This document shows, one piece after another, positions 37,986 through 46,287 of a stretch of 64,000 bases of DNA. The notes beneath the pieces are model-generated. The model saw only the letters and a list, made by a program, of their open reading frames with translations, was not told the DNA's origin and searched no databases. Source of the stretch: an uncultured Pelagibacteraceae bacterium. Lineage in GTDB: Bacteria > Pseudomonadota > Alphaproteobacteria > Pelagibacterales > Pelagibacteraceae. Each line of letters starts with the position of its first letter. The stretch's first letter is position 1. The stretch is from NCBI GenBank assembly GCA_902632445.1, contig CACPCL010000001.1:1-64000 (forward strand), in the 5' to 3' direction. A program made the position numbers and the translations under genes.

Positions 37986-38407
37986 AAAAAATTTTAATTG
38001 TAAATGCAAATTATTATAAAGATATTACTAATAGGCTTGTTGTTACTGCTAAAAAAAAACTCAAGCAAAATAAAGTAAAGATTAAATTACTCGAAGTACC
38101 AGGTGTTTTTGAAGTGCCTATTGCTATCAGGAAAAATATTAAAAAATTTGATGGATTTGTCGCAATAGGCTGTGTGATAAAAGGTAAAACACCGCATTTT
38201 GATTTAATTTGTAGAGCAACCTTTGATGCTATTATGCACATCTCAATTTGTTATAACAAGCCTATCGGGAATGGAATTATTACCGCATTTAACAAGAAGC
38301 AAGCTCACCAAAGAAGTGGCAAAACAAATTCAACTAAAATAAATAAAGGATTAGAGGCTGCAAAAGCAGTTTTGTCCATTTTAAAAAATGGACAAAAACA
38401 AATTTAA
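37982..38407 (+). CDS. ribH: 6,7-dimethyl-8-ribityllumazine synthase
   Basis: Condenses the ribityl-pyrimidine and dihydroxybutanone phosphate in riboflavin synthesis, usually as a pentamer or icosahedron. In 141 aa it has LLEVPGVFEVPIAIRKNI near residues 36-53, GFVAIGCVIKGKTPHFDLICRATFDAI near 57-83 with the catalytic His, and PIGNGIITAFNKKQAHQRSG near 94-113. It overlaps ribBA by four bases. Its last 20 bases overlap nusB and include a strong hairpin (see the repeat entry). Confidence 0.95.
   Translation: MKKILIVNANYYKDITNRLVVTAKKKLKQNKVKIKLLEVPGVFEVPIAIRKNIKKFDGFVAIGCVIKGKTPHFDLICRATFDAIMHISICYNKPIGNGIITAFNKKQAHQRSGKTNSTKINKGLEAAKAVLSILKNGQKQI
38370..38397 (+). repeat. Perfect inverted repeat (12-bp stem) across the ribH/nusB junction, covering the nusB start codon
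   Basis: TTTTGTCCATTT at 38370-38381 is exactly complementary to AAATGGACAAAA at 38386-38397 with a four-base loop. The nusB ATG (38388-38390) is inside the right arm. No T-run follows, so it does not look like a terminator. As mRNA it would sequester the nusB initiation site until ribosomes finishing ribH open it. That function is an inference; the repeat itself is plain in the sequence. Confidence 0.75.
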
Positions 38408-38789
38408 GAATCCCTCACCAAGAATAAAGATAATTCAAAAAATCTATAATTCTTTAATGAATCCTGATACAGAAATTTTATATCCAAAGAATCAATATAA
38501 AAAATTTATTAAGGATGTAGTTACAGGCACGCTTGAAAGAACCGAATTGATAGAAAGTACAATTAATCAACACCTAATTAATGACATTGATTTAAAAAAA
38601 ACTGACAAACTTTTGAAGATAATTTTGTTTGCAGCTGTTTTTGAGCTATTATTTAAACACAACAATCCTAAAAAGGTCATTATTAGTGAGTATTTGCTTG
38701 CCTCTGAGTTTTTTTTAGAAAAAGTTCAGATAGGTTATTTGAATGCCATTTTGGATAAGATTTCTAAATTAATAAGAAAAGATGAGTAA
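38388..38789 (+). CDS. nusB: Transcription antitermination factor NusB
   Basis: Binds boxA RNA with S10 in rRNA antitermination. The 133-aa helical protein shows the family patterns: FIKDVVTGTLERTELIESTINQHL near residues 33-56, TDKLLKIILFAAVFELLF near 68-85 and KVIISEYLLASEFF near 92-105. The ribH-nusB order is widespread in bacteria. The start codon overlaps the end of ribH by 20 bases and lies in a hairpin. The N-terminal extension before the first helix is Lys-rich. Confidence 0.9.
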   Translation: MDKNKFKNPSPRIKIIQKIYNSLMNPDTEILYPKNQYKKFIKDVVTGTLERTELIESTINQHLINDIDLKKTDKLLKIILFAAVFELLFKHNNPKKVIISEYLLASEFFLEKVQIGYLNAILDKISKLIRKDE

Positions 38790-38857
38790 AAATGTTTAAA
38801 AACAGTCAACTTTAGCTTGCGTTTTCAATACTTTTTTGGCATTTATCCGGTAAATAA

Positions 38858-40963
38858 ATGACAAACTATTTAGAATTATTATACCTTATTTCTTTTACGG
38901 GTGTCCTCGCTGTAGCTTATAGCTATTTATTATCAGGTCAGATTATTTCCTCTAGCGCAGGAAATGCACGAATGCAAGAAATTGCTGAAGCAATTCAAAT
39001 TGGAGCAAAAGCTTATTTAAATAGACAATATAAAACGATAGCAGTTGTTGGTGTCATTGTTTTAGCTATTGTCACTTATTTTTTTAATTATTTAGTTGGA
39101 TTAGGTTACTTTATTGGAGCTTTTTTATCTGGTGTGGCCGGCTATGTTGGTATGCTTATTTCTGTTAAAGCAAATGTACGAACTGCTGAGGCTGCTAGAA
39201 AAAATCTGCAATCTGGTCTTACAATTGCATTTAAATCAGGAGCAATAACTGGTTTATTGGTTGCTGGTTTAGCTTTATTATCAATAACTATTTATTATAT
39301 TATTTTAATCAATCTTAATGTCGATAACAGGCAAATTATTAATGCCTTAGTCGCGCTAGGTTTTGGAGCCTCATTAATTTCTATATTCGCGAGGCTTGGG
39401 GGTGGAATTTTTACTAAAGGTGCAGACGTAGGGGCCGATTTGGTTGGAAAAGTTGAGGCAGGTATTCCAGAAGATGATCCACGGAACCCTGCGGTGATAG
39501 CCGATAACGTTGGAGATAATGTAGGTGATTGCGCTGGAATGGCTGCAGATTTATTTGAAACTTATGCAGTTACTATAGTCGCTACTATGGTTTTAGCCTC
39601 TATATTTTCACCACAGGACTATAACTTAATGGTATATCCTTTAGCTATTGGTGGAGCTTGTATAATCACATCAATAATTGGCACATGGTTTGTAAAACTT
39701 GGAAAAAATAAAAGTATCATGGGAGCCTTGTATAAAGGTTTTATAGTAACTGCAGTAACATCTCTTTTAATAATGTATCCAGTTACAAATTCTATTGTTG
39801 GTTTAAACAGTACATACAACAATAGTGCTGGAACAATTTTCTCTGGTTTAGATTTATATATTTGTGGTGTTGTAGGATTCGTAATCACAGGTTTGTTAAT
39901 TTGGATAACTGAATACTACACTGGTACAAATTATAGGCCAGTTAAGTCTGTAGCAAAATCTTCTACAACTGGTCATGGAACAAATGTGATTCAAGGTTTA
40001 GCAGTATCAATGGAGGCTACAGCTATTCCTGCTTTAATAATTGTAGCAGGAATTCTTTATACAAACAGTCTTGCAGGACTATATGGAATAGCTATTGCGG
40101 TTACAGCAATGCTTGCGTTAACTGGAATGGTTGTTGCATTAGACGCTTACGGTCCTGTTACAGATAATGCAGGCGGGATTGCAGAAATGTCGAAATTGCC
40201 AAAGAATGTTCGAAAAACAACAGATGCTCTAGATGCAGTAGGAAATACTACAAAAGCTGTTACTAAAGGATATGCTATCGGATCTGCCGGTCTAGGTGCA
40301 TTAGTTCTATTTGCTGCTTATACAGAGGACATTAATTATTTTTCAAATGTAAAAGGATCTGCTCTCGAAGGAGTAAATGTAACTTTTGATTTATCAAATC
40401 CATTTGTCGTTGCTGGATTATTGATTGGAGGAATGCTTCCTTATTTATTTGGATCCATGGGTATGCAGGCGGTTGGTAGAGCTGGTGGATCTGTAGTAAT
40501 TGAAGTTAGAAGACAATTTAAAAAAATACCTGGAATTATGAAAGGTAAAAGAAAACCTGATTATGGGCGACTAGTTGATTTATTAACTAAAGCAGCAATC
40601 AAAGAAATGATAATTCCATCTTTACTACCCGTGTTATCACCTATAATTCTCTACTTTGTAATTTTACAAATAGGAGGATTAGAGGCTGCCTTATCATCAT
40701 TAGGCGCTATGTTATTAGGAGTTATAATTACAGGTTTGTTCGTTGCAGTTTCTATGACCGCGGGCGGTGGAGCTTGGGATAATGCAAAAAAATACATCGA
40801 AGATGGTAATTATGGTGGAAAAGGATCTGAAGCTCATAAGTCGGCAGTTACTGGAGACACTGTAGGTGATCCTTACAAAGACACAGCTGGCCCTGCTGTA
40901 AATCCCATGATAAAAATTACCAACATAGTTGCTCTATTACTTTTAGCTGTAATTGCACATTAG
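38858..40963 (+). CDS. hppA: Membrane-bound proton-pumping pyrophosphatase (K+-independent type)
   Basis: Couples hydrolysis of pyrophosphate to H+ export across the inner membrane. The 701-aa protein has about 16 membrane segments and the substrate motif [20 protein letters not shown] near residues 191-210, then [19 protein letters not shown]. The motif [10 protein letters not shown] near 462-471 carries Lys where K+-dependent enzymes have Ala, which marks the K+-independent class. The C-terminal [20 protein letters not shown] is conserved. Such pumps suit an energy-limited marine cell by recovering pyrophosphate energy. It stands 68 bases after nusB and abuts bamE end to end. Confidence 0.96.
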   Translation: MTNYLELLYLISFTGVLAVAYSYLLSGQIISSSAGNARMQEIAEAIQIGAKAYLNRQYKTIAVVGVIVLAIVTYFFNYLVGLGYFIGAFLSGVAGYVGMLISVKANVRTAEAARKNLQSGLTIAFKSGAITGLLVAGLALLSITIYYIILINLNVDNRQIINALVALGFGASLISIFARLGGGIFTKGADVGADLVGKVEAGIPEDDPRNPAVIADNVGDNVGDCAGMAADLFETYAVTIVATMVLASIFSPQDYNLMVYPLAIGGACIITSIIGTWFVKLGKNKSIMGALYKGFIVTAVTSLLIMYPVTNSIVGLNSTYNNSAGTIFSGLDLYICGVVGFVITGLLIWITEYYTGTNYRPVKSVAKSSTTGHGTNVIQGLAVSMEATAIPALIIVAGILYTNSLAGLYGIAIAVTAMLALTGMVVALDAYGPVTDNAGGIAEMSKLPKNVRKTTDALDAVGNTTKAVTKGYAIGSAGLGALVLFAAYTEDINYFSNVKGSALEGVNVTFDLSNPFVVAGLLIGGMLPYLFGSMGMQAVGRAGGSVVIEVRRQFKKIPGIMKGKRKPDYGRLVDLLTKAAIKEMIIPSLLPVLSPIILYFVILQIGGLEAALSSLGAMLLGVIITGLFVAVSMTAGGGAWDNAKKYIEDGNYGGKGSEAHKSAVTGDTVGDPYKDTAGPAVNPMIKITNIVALLLLAVIAH

Positions 40964-41425
40964 TTAGTTTCTCCTATACATTTTTGCTTTCAAACTATAG
41001 AAAAATTTTTGAATAAAACTTCTTTGCGAAAGTTCATTTTCTGTAACCTTCTCAGAAAACAAAATTTTTTCTTTAGAATTTTTATCGAGAAATGTTTTTT
41101 TCTTTAAAACACCATATTTATCAAAATTTAATATTAGAATATTATTAGTTTTAAGAATATTTTGTCCTAATTTTAAATATTCCCCTTTAGTTAACACCCT
41201 TTCCATGTACATCCATTCATCTTCATTTGAAATTGATTTTGAATGGGGGTAACCTATAGAATTGATAATATCGTTTTTATTTGTTTTATTGACCACAAGC
41301 TGATCTGATCTATTTTTTAAGAATAAAATTCCATGATTATTTGATGGTTCTTTTAATTGACAGCCGAATAAAAAAATAGAAACTAAAAATATTGAAAAAA
41401 AATGATTTTTTTTAAAAATAAACAT
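40964..41425 (-). CDS. bamE: BamE/SmpA/OmlA-type outer membrane lipoprotein
   Basis: A small lipoprotein of the BAM outer-membrane assembly complex. The signal ends in a lipobox, FLFGC, with the acylated cysteine at about residue 22. The mature domain has VNKTNKNDIINSIGYPHSK near residues 45-63, DEWMYMERVLT near 67-77, and LILNFDKYGVLKKK, the usual BamE beta pattern. The length (153 aa) fits alphaproteobacterial members. Its start overlaps the divergent chaperone gene by 24 bases, so its promoter must lie within that gene. Its stop is adjacent to the hppA stop. Confidence 0.87.
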   Translation of the reverse strand: MFIFKKNHFFSIFLVSIFLFGCQLKEPSNNHGILFLKNRSDQLVVNKTNKNDIINSIGYPHSKSISNEDEWMYMERVLTKGEYLKLGQNILKTNNILILNFDKYGVLKKKTFLDKNSKEKILFSEKVTENELSQRSFIQKFFYSLKAKMYRRN

Positions 41426-41962
41426 AATTCTAATTTGTATAATACATTACTTAATTTATCTAGAAACATTTTTTTTTATAGAGAACTTAAACTTTTAGAT
41501 AATTTTGAAACACGTATATACCTTATGTTTATGCATTTCTCTATAATTTTAATAATTTTTAAAAAAAATAATGTAAAATTTAATCAGGACTTATACGATG
41601 GTTTATTTCACAATATCGAGAATAATCTAAGAGAATCAGGTTTAGGAGATGTTTCAGTTAATAAGAAAATGAAAGATTTTAATAAACTCCTTTATGATAT
41701 TTTACTTAAAATTAACGAGAGCAATGATGATAAATTTAAAATTAGCAGAAAGTTAATTATGAGGTATTTTTTAGAACTAAATGATGGAAAATTTGCTAAA
41801 TTAAGTCATTTTGAAACGTATTTTACAAAATTTTATGAATTTTGTTTTGAATTATCATTGGATAATGTGTTAAGAGATGCAATAAACTTTAAAAACAAAT
41901 ATGGCAGTACCCAAAAGAAAAACATCAGTTTCGAAGAAAAGAATGAGAAGATCTCATCATAA
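41402..41962 (+). CDS. Ubiquinol-cytochrome c chaperone (CBP3-like) family protein
   Basis: A 186-aa protein of the family related to mitochondrial Cbp3, which assists assembly of the cytochrome bc1 complex. The diagnostic stretch is the segment [34 protein letters not shown] at about residues 59-92; only its core ESGLGDVSV is needed to recognise the family. [14 protein letters not shown] near 36-49 is also typical. The gene starts inside the divergent bamE gene (24-base overlap) and its end overlaps rpmF by 62 bases. The neighbourhood (rpmF, plsX) matches alphaproteobacterial relatives. Confidence 0.85.
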   Translation: MIFFKNKHNSNLYNTLLNLSRNIFFYRELKLLDNFETRIYLMFMHFSIILIIFKKNNVKFNQDLYDGLFHNIENNLRESGLGDVSVNKKMKDFNKLLYDILLKINESNDDKFKISRKLIMRYFLELNDGKFAKLSHFETYFTKFYEFCFELSLDNVLRDAINFKNKYGSTQKKNISFEEKNEKISS

Positions 41963-42074
41963 GATATCTTCAGTAAATATAGTGGAAGATAAAAAAAGTG
42001 GAGAATACAAGCTATCTCACCATGTAGATCTTAAATCCGGTTATTATAACGGTAAAAAAATCCTAGATATTTAA
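41901..42074 (+). CDS. rpmF: 50S ribosomal protein L32 (not in the ORF track)
   Basis: Found by translating the gap before plsX. The 57-aa product begins [20 protein letters not shown], the invariant L32 N-terminus, and ends with the conserved [17 protein letters not shown]. The start codon lies inside the end of the preceding chaperone gene (62-base overlap, different frame), and the stop is six bases before plsX. The zinc-binding cysteines of some L32 proteins are absent, as is common in alphaproteobacteria. rpmF-plsX is a conserved pair linking translation and lipid synthesis genes. Confidence 0.96.
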   Translation: MAVPKRKTSVSKKRMRRSHHKISSVNIVEDKKSGEYKLSHHVDLKSGYYNGKKILDI

Positions 42075-42080
42075 TTTAAA

Positions 42081-43112
42081 ATGAAAAAAATTACTGTTGC
42101 AATCGATGCAATGGGTGGAGACAACTCGCCCGAGAAGACTGTAAATGGAGTAAATTTATTTATTGAAAAAAATAAATCTAACAATGATTTTTTAATTAAT
42201 TTGTTTGGAGATGAAATTAGGATTAATAACGAGGTAAAAAAATATAATATTCCAAAAGAATTAATTAAAATTACTCACACAAAGTCTATTATTTCGGATG
42301 ACGAAACCCCACTCACAGCAATAAAAAATTCAAAAAATACAAGTATGTGGAACTGTATTAAATCACAAATTGATGGGGATGCTGATATCAGTTTATCTGC
42401 TGGTAATACAGGTGTTCTTTTAGTTATTTCTAGAATGATTCTGAAAATGATGAAACAAGTTAATAAACCTGCATTAGCTGGTCTTTGGCCAAATAAAAAA
42501 GGAATGAATGTAGTTTTAGACTTGGGTGCAAATATTGAATGTAATGAGGATAATTTAGTAGATTTTGCTGAATTAGGCTCAGCTTTATATAAATCGATAT
42601 TTCCCAATGAAAAACCTTTAGTTTCATTGTTAAATATTGGTTCAGAAGAAATAAAAGGAACCGAAATATTAAAAAAAACACATAAAAAATTAAATTTTTT
42701 AAGTAACGAAAATAATTTTCTTTTTAAAGGCTATATAGAAGGTAACAAAATTATGAACGGCGAAACAAATGTTATTGTAACTGATGGTTTTACTGGCAAT
42801 ATTGCTCTAAAAACTGCTGAAGGTACAGCAAAATTTATTACAGATGATTTAAAAAAAACTTTAACAGAAAATCTTTACACAAAAATTTCTTTAATTTTCT
42901 CATATTTCTCACTTAAAAAATTCAAGGATCGATTAGATCCAAGAAAATATAACGGGGCAATTCTTTTAGGATTAAATGGTCCGGTTGTAAAAAGCCATGG
43001 CGGCACTGATGCCTTAGGTTTTTGTTATTCAATTGATTTATGTTATAAAATAATTAAAGGAAATTTAATGCAGCAAATCAGAAATAATTTAAATCATTTA
43101 AAAAATGAATAA
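42081..43112 (+). CDS. plsX: Phosphate acyltransferase PlsX
   Basis: Converts acyl-ACP to acyl-phosphate, the donor used by PlsY (encoded at 7059). The 343-aa product has VAIDAMGGDNSPEKTVNG at the N-terminus, VSAGNTG-like SLSAGNTGVLLVISRMIL near residues 103-120, and GAILLGLNGPVVKSHGGTDALGF near 290-312. It follows rpmF by six bases and overlaps ihfA by eight bases. Confidence 0.96.
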   Translation: MKKITVAIDAMGGDNSPEKTVNGVNLFIEKNKSNNDFLINLFGDEIRINNEVKKYNIPKELIKITHTKSIISDDETPLTAIKNSKNTSMWNCIKSQIDGDADISLSAGNTGVLLVISRMILKMMKQVNKPALAGLWPNKKGMNVVLDLGANIECNEDNLVDFAELGSALYKSIFPNEKPLVSLLNIGSEEIKGTEILKKTHKKLNFLSNENNFLFKGYIEGNKIMNGETNVIVTDGFTGNIALKTAEGTAKFITDDLKKTLTENLYTKISLIFSYFSLKKFKDRLDPRKYNGAILLGLNGPVVKSHGGTDALGFCYSIDLCYKIIKGNLMQQIRNNLNHLKNE

Positions 43113-43398
43113 AAGCAATCTTACAAAACAAGAACTTTCATTAGAATTGAGTAGAAAGTTAGGTTTCCCCTTATCCTTTTCTAGAAAGCTAATCAATGAT
43201 CTGGTTAACATTTTTATTTCAAATATTAGGAAAGGGAACTTAAAAATTAAAAATATAGGATCTTTTAAAATTTTGAAAAAAAATCAAAGATTAGGAAGAA
43301 ATCCAAAAACTAAAGAACAATATATAATAAGCAGTAGAAACTCTTTAAGTTTTAGTTCATCAAAAAATTTAATAGCTTCTCTTGATCAAAATGAGTAA
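43105..43398 (+). CDS. ihfA: Integration host factor/HU family DNA-binding protein (IHF alpha type)
   Basis: A 97-aa histone-like protein that bends DNA. It shows the HU/IHF fold: LTKQELSLELSRKLGFPLSFSRKLINDLVNIF near the N-terminus, GNLKIKNIGSFKILKKNQRLGRNPKTKEQY near 45-75 with the DNA-intercalating RxGRNPKT arm, and a C-terminal helix. Its place between plsX and a MerR gene is typical for ihfA in alphaproteobacteria, which supports IHF alpha over HU. It overlaps plsX by eight bases and the MerR gene by eight. Confidence 0.9.
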   Translation: MNKSNLTKQELSLELSRKLGFPLSFSRKLINDLVNIFISNIRKGNLKIKNIGSFKILKKNQRLGRNPKTKEQYIISSRNSLSFSSSKNLIASLDQNE

Positions 43399-43771
43399 AT
43401 TTTTATCTATTGGTCAACTTTCTAAAATGTTAAATTTAATAGATCAAAATAACAATAAGCCTCTTAATCATACGTTAAGGTACTGGGAAAAAGAGTTTAA
43501 GCAAATTAAGCCAAAAATAATTAATAAAAGAAGATATTATTCTTCAGATCAAATAGAAATCATAAAGTTAATTCAGTTTTTACTCAAAAAAAGAGGTTTA
43601 ACTATAAATGGTGTTAAAAATGTTTTAAACTCAAATATTAATAAACTTGACGATTATAATTCAGATGGTTTAAAAGCAGATTATTATAAAGAGAAAATAA
43701 AAGTTAAAAGTAAAAAAGTTCTTGAAAGAATAAAAGGATTAAAAAAATATGGCAAAAAAAACACATATTAA
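43391..43771 (+). CDS. MerR family transcriptional regulator
   Basis: The N-terminal winged helix-turn-helix of MerR proteins is visible: FLSIGQLSKMLNLIDQ, HTLRYWEKEFKQIKP with the conserved RYWE, and RRYYSSDQIEIIKLIQFLLKKRGLTINGVK. The rest is a short basic tail without effector-binding cysteines, so it resembles the conserved small MerR protein downstream of ihfA in alphaproteobacteria. I use ATG 43391, which overlaps the ihfA stop, rather than the TTG at 43382. The target genes are unknown. Its end overlaps rpmG by 23 bases. Confidence 0.87.
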   Translation: MSKFLSIGQLSKMLNLIDQNNNKPLNHTLRYWEKEFKQIKPKIINKRRYYSSDQIEIIKLIQFLLKKRGLTINGVKNVLNSNINKLDDYNSDGLKADYYKEKIKVKSKKVLERIKGLKKYGKKNTY

Positions 43772-43940
43772 AGTAAGAATGGTACCCGAAAGTAATCCAG
43801 ACAGTAAATTTATTTACTATGCAAAAAAACCTACTAAAGGTGAAAAAGCAAAAGATAAATTAAAATTAAAAAAATATAATCCTAATACAAGAAAGCATGA
43901 GTTTTTTGTAGAAAAAAAATTACCACCTCATAGTAAGTAA
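43749..43940 (+). CDS. rpmG: 50S ribosomal protein L33
   Basis: A 63-aa basic protein. MAKKTHIKVRMVPESNPDSKFIYYAKK and KLKLKKYNPNTRKHEFFVEKKLP match the L33 pattern, especially the YNPxxRKHxxFxExK end. It is longer by a few residues in the middle than typical L33. The zinc-binding cysteines of the C+ type are absent. It starts within the end of the MerR gene (23-base overlap) and converges with the chorismate mutase gene four bases downstream. Confidence 0.88.
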   Translation: MAKKTHIKVRMVPESNPDSKFIYYAKKPTKGEKAKDKLKLKKYNPNTRKHEFFVEKKLPPHSK

Positions 43941-43944
43941 TTTT

Positions 43945-44226
43945 TTAATTTTTTTTAAAATTTCGATATTCATAATCAATATAAGCATTAATCATAGACT
44001 TCCATACTCGATTGGTAATTTTTGGATCAATTTTCATTCTCTTAGATTTTGAAGATACAGTTCTTAAAATAATTTTTATTCTTTTCCTATCCACTATATC
44101 TTTTTTATATTTTTTGTTTTGTAAAACTTTATCAACTAAAAAGGTTCTTCTTTTTAGTATCTTCAAGAATTGATTGTCTAACTTATCTAATTTTTTCCTG
44201 ATTTTAAGTATATTCTTATTAACCAT
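43945..44226 (-). CDS. Chorismate mutase, type II (AroQ class)
   Basis: Rearranges chorismate to prephenate for Phe/Tyr synthesis. The 93-aa all-helical protein has IRKKLDKLDNQFLKILKRRTFLVDKVLQNKK near residues 8-38, in which the Arg at the start of the helix and the later Lys are the usual active-site positions, then DIVDRKRIKIIL and the third helix ITNRVWKSMINAYIDYEYRNF. The assignment is by pattern in a small protein and so slightly less certain. It is divergent from ctaA across 51 bases. Confidence 0.82.
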   Translation of the reverse strand: MVNKNILKIRKKLDKLDNQFLKILKRRTFLVDKVLQNKKYKKDIVDRKRIKIILRTVSSKSKRMKIDPKITNRVWKSMINAYIDYEYRNFKKN

Positions 44227-44277
44227 AGCGACATTATAAAATTATTAATTATTAAAAATACATATATATTAAAAATT

Positions 44278-45303
44278 ATGCTCGTTCACGATAAAAAAAA
44301 TAAAAATTTATTTTTAAATTGGTTAACTTCAACTCTAATTCTAGTATTTTTGATGATTATTGTTGGTGGTCTAACAAGATTAACTAATTCTGGATTATCA
44401 ATTACTGAATGGGAATTATTTAGTGGAATTTTACCACCATTTAAAGAAGAAGCATGGATTAAATATTTTGAATTATATAAACAAATTCCACAATATAAAA
44501 TTGTTAATCCTCTGATGAACTTACAAGAATTTAAAGTTATTTTTTATTGGGAATATGCTCATCGTATGCTTGGTAGAATAATTGGATTATTTTTCTTAAT
44601 CCCTCTTATATATTTTTACTTAATTAGAAAAATAAATATTAAAACTTTAATTCCTTTTTTTATTATCTTATTTTTAATTATTACACAGGGTTTTATAGGG
44701 TGGTATATGGTTTCTAGCGGCTTAGTTAATAATGTAACAGTAAGTCACTACAGACTTTCACTTCATTTGGTTTTGGCCATTATAATATTATCAATTATTT
44801 TTTGGCAAATATTAAACCTAAAAAATGAATCTTCCAAAAATTTTTTTAATATATCAAAAAAAGAATTCCCCTTTTTTTTTCTAGTTTTATTAATATTTGC
44901 CCAATTAATTTTAGGAGCATTTGTTTCAGGTTTAGATGCGGGGAAAATTTATCAAACCTGGCCTTTAATGGGAAATAATTATTTTCCAGACGATATTAAC
45001 ATAAAAAATTCTATTAATTTCTTAAATTTTGACAATCATTCACTCGTTCAATTTTATCATAGAAATTTAGCTTACTTAATCACCTTGTATATTTTGGTTT
45101 TGTCTTTTTACATTTTTAAAAATGAAGATCGTAAAGCCTATAGACCTATTTTTATTTTATTATTAGTTTTATTTGCGCAAGTTATTTTAGGGATTTTCAC
45201 TTTATTAACAAATTTACATATTTTTTTTGCATCGCTACATCAAATTTTTAGTGTAATTTTAGTATTAAGTTCAATAAATTTATATTTTTATATGATAAAA
45301 TAA
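44278..45303 (+). CDS. ctaA: Haem A synthase (COX15/CtaA, type 2)
   Basis: Oxidises haem O to haem A for aa3-type cytochrome oxidases. The 341-aa protein has eight membrane segments. The family signature GGLTRLTNSGLSITEW lies near residues 30-45, and the haem-ligand histidines are in EYAHRMLGRIIGL near 92, SHYRLSLHLVLA near 158, QFYHRNLAY near 261 and SLHQIFSV near 322. No CxC disulfide loop is seen, fitting the alphaproteobacterial/mitochondrial type. Confidence 0.95.
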   Translation: MLVHDKKNKNLFLNWLTSTLILVFLMIIVGGLTRLTNSGLSITEWELFSGILPPFKEEAWIKYFELYKQIPQYKIVNPLMNLQEFKVIFYWEYAHRMLGRIIGLFFLIPLIYFYLIRKINIKTLIPFFIILFLIITQGFIGWYMVSSGLVNNVTVSHYRLSLHLVLAIIILSIIFWQILNLKNESSKNFFNISKKEFPFFFLVLLIFAQLILGAFVSGLDAGKIYQTWPLMGNNYFPDDINIKNSINFLNFDNHSLVQFYHRNLAYLITLYILVLSFYIFKNEDRKAYRPIFILLLVLFAQVILGIFTLLTNLHIFFASLHQIFSVILVLSSINLYFYMIK

Positions 45304-45304
45304 A

Positions 45305-45333
45305 TTGACTTTATATATTAATCTCTGTATCTA
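45305..45333 (+). promoter_or_regulatory. Possible promoter of rplM-rpsI
   Basis: TTGACT at 45305-45310 is a good -35 element; a weaker TATCTA at 45328-45333 lies 17 bases further on, about 13 bases before the rplM start at 45346. The -35 is convincing and the -10 is poor, so the assignment is tentative. Confidence 0.4.
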
Positions 45334-45345
45334 TCGCCAATCAAG

Positions 45346-45804
45346 ATGACACCTTTTATTAAAAAGAAAGAAGTAAAAAAAGAATGGTATTTAATAGATG
45401 CCCAAAACATTGCTGTTGGTAGATTAGCAGCTTATATATCAAAAGTTTTGAGAGGAAAAAATAAATCAACTTTCAATCCCCACATAGATAATGGAGATTT
45501 TGTTGTTGTTACAAATATTGATAAAATTAAATTTACTGGTAAAAAATTTAAAGACAAAAAATACTACAGACACACTGGTCATCCCGGTGGTATAAAAGTA
45601 ACATCACCATTATCTTTAAAAGAAAATAACAAAACAGAACAAATATTAAAGTTGGCAGTAAAAAGAATGCTTCCTGGTGGTCCATTAGCAAAGAAGCAAC
45701 TTACAAAACTAAAAATTTATAATGGTGAAAAGCACCCTCATGAAATACAAAAACCAAAAATAATTAATTTTGACAAACTAAATAAAAGAAACCTGGTGAG
45801 TTAA
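45346..45804 (+). CDS. rplM: 50S ribosomal protein L13
   Basis: A 152-aa ribosomal protein. [38 protein letters not shown] near residues 13-50 and the signature [34 protein letters not shown] near 105-138 identify L13 clearly. It is followed by rpsI with a one-base overlap (TAATG), the universal rplM-rpsI pair. Confidence 0.97.
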   Translation: MTPFIKKKEVKKEWYLIDAQNIAVGRLAAYISKVLRGKNKSTFNPHIDNGDFVVVTNIDKIKFTGKKFKDKKYYRHTGHPGGIKVTSPLSLKENNKTEQILKLAVKRMLPGGPLAKKQLTKLKIYNGEKHPHEIQKPKIINFDKLNKRNLVS

Positions 45805-46244
45805 TGGAAAATACAGAAACTTCATTTAAAAAAGTGAAAAAAATAAAACTTGATTTTAAAGACAGTAAATATGCTACCGGTAGACGAAAGAGATCTGTAG
45901 CAAAAGTTTGGGTTAAAAAAGGATCAGGAAATATTCATGTTAATGGCTTGAAAATGAATGAATATTTCAAACGTCCAGTTCATCAAATAATCGTTACAAG
46001 ACCTTTACAAATTTCAGAAGTTTCATCAAATTATGATGTTAAGTGTTCTGTGAAGGGCGGAGGTTTATCTGGACAAGCAGGCGCAATAATATTAGGTATT
46101 TCAAAAGCTCTTATTGCTCATGATGCAAATCTTAAAGCAAACTTAAAAAAAGATAAACTTACCACAAGAGACTCTAGAGTCGTAGAAAGAAAAAAATACG
46201 GCCACAGAAAAGCTAGAAGAAGCTTCCAATTCTCTAAACGATAA
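45804..46244 (+). CDS. rpsI: 30S ribosomal protein S9
   Basis: A 146-aa ribosomal protein with a short acidic N-terminal extension. [20 protein letters not shown] near residues 23-42 and the end [28 protein letters not shown] are diagnostic of S9; the basic C-terminal tail reaches the P-site tRNA. It forms an operon with rplM. argC follows after 43 bases. Confidence 0.97.
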   Translation: MENTETSFKKVKKIKLDFKDSKYATGRRKRSVAKVWVKKGSGNIHVNGLKMNEYFKRPVHQIIVTRPLQISEVSSNYDVKCSVKGGGLSGQAGAIILGISKALIAHDANLKANLKKDKLTTRDSRVVERKKYGHRKARRSFQFSKR

Positions 46245-46287
46245 TCATTTAAATTTAATTTCTGTGAGGACAATGATATAAAGTATC

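Noticed and set aside
42275-42607. 110-aa minus-strand ORF opposite plsX
   Set aside because: Inside a well-supported plsX gene and without family features.
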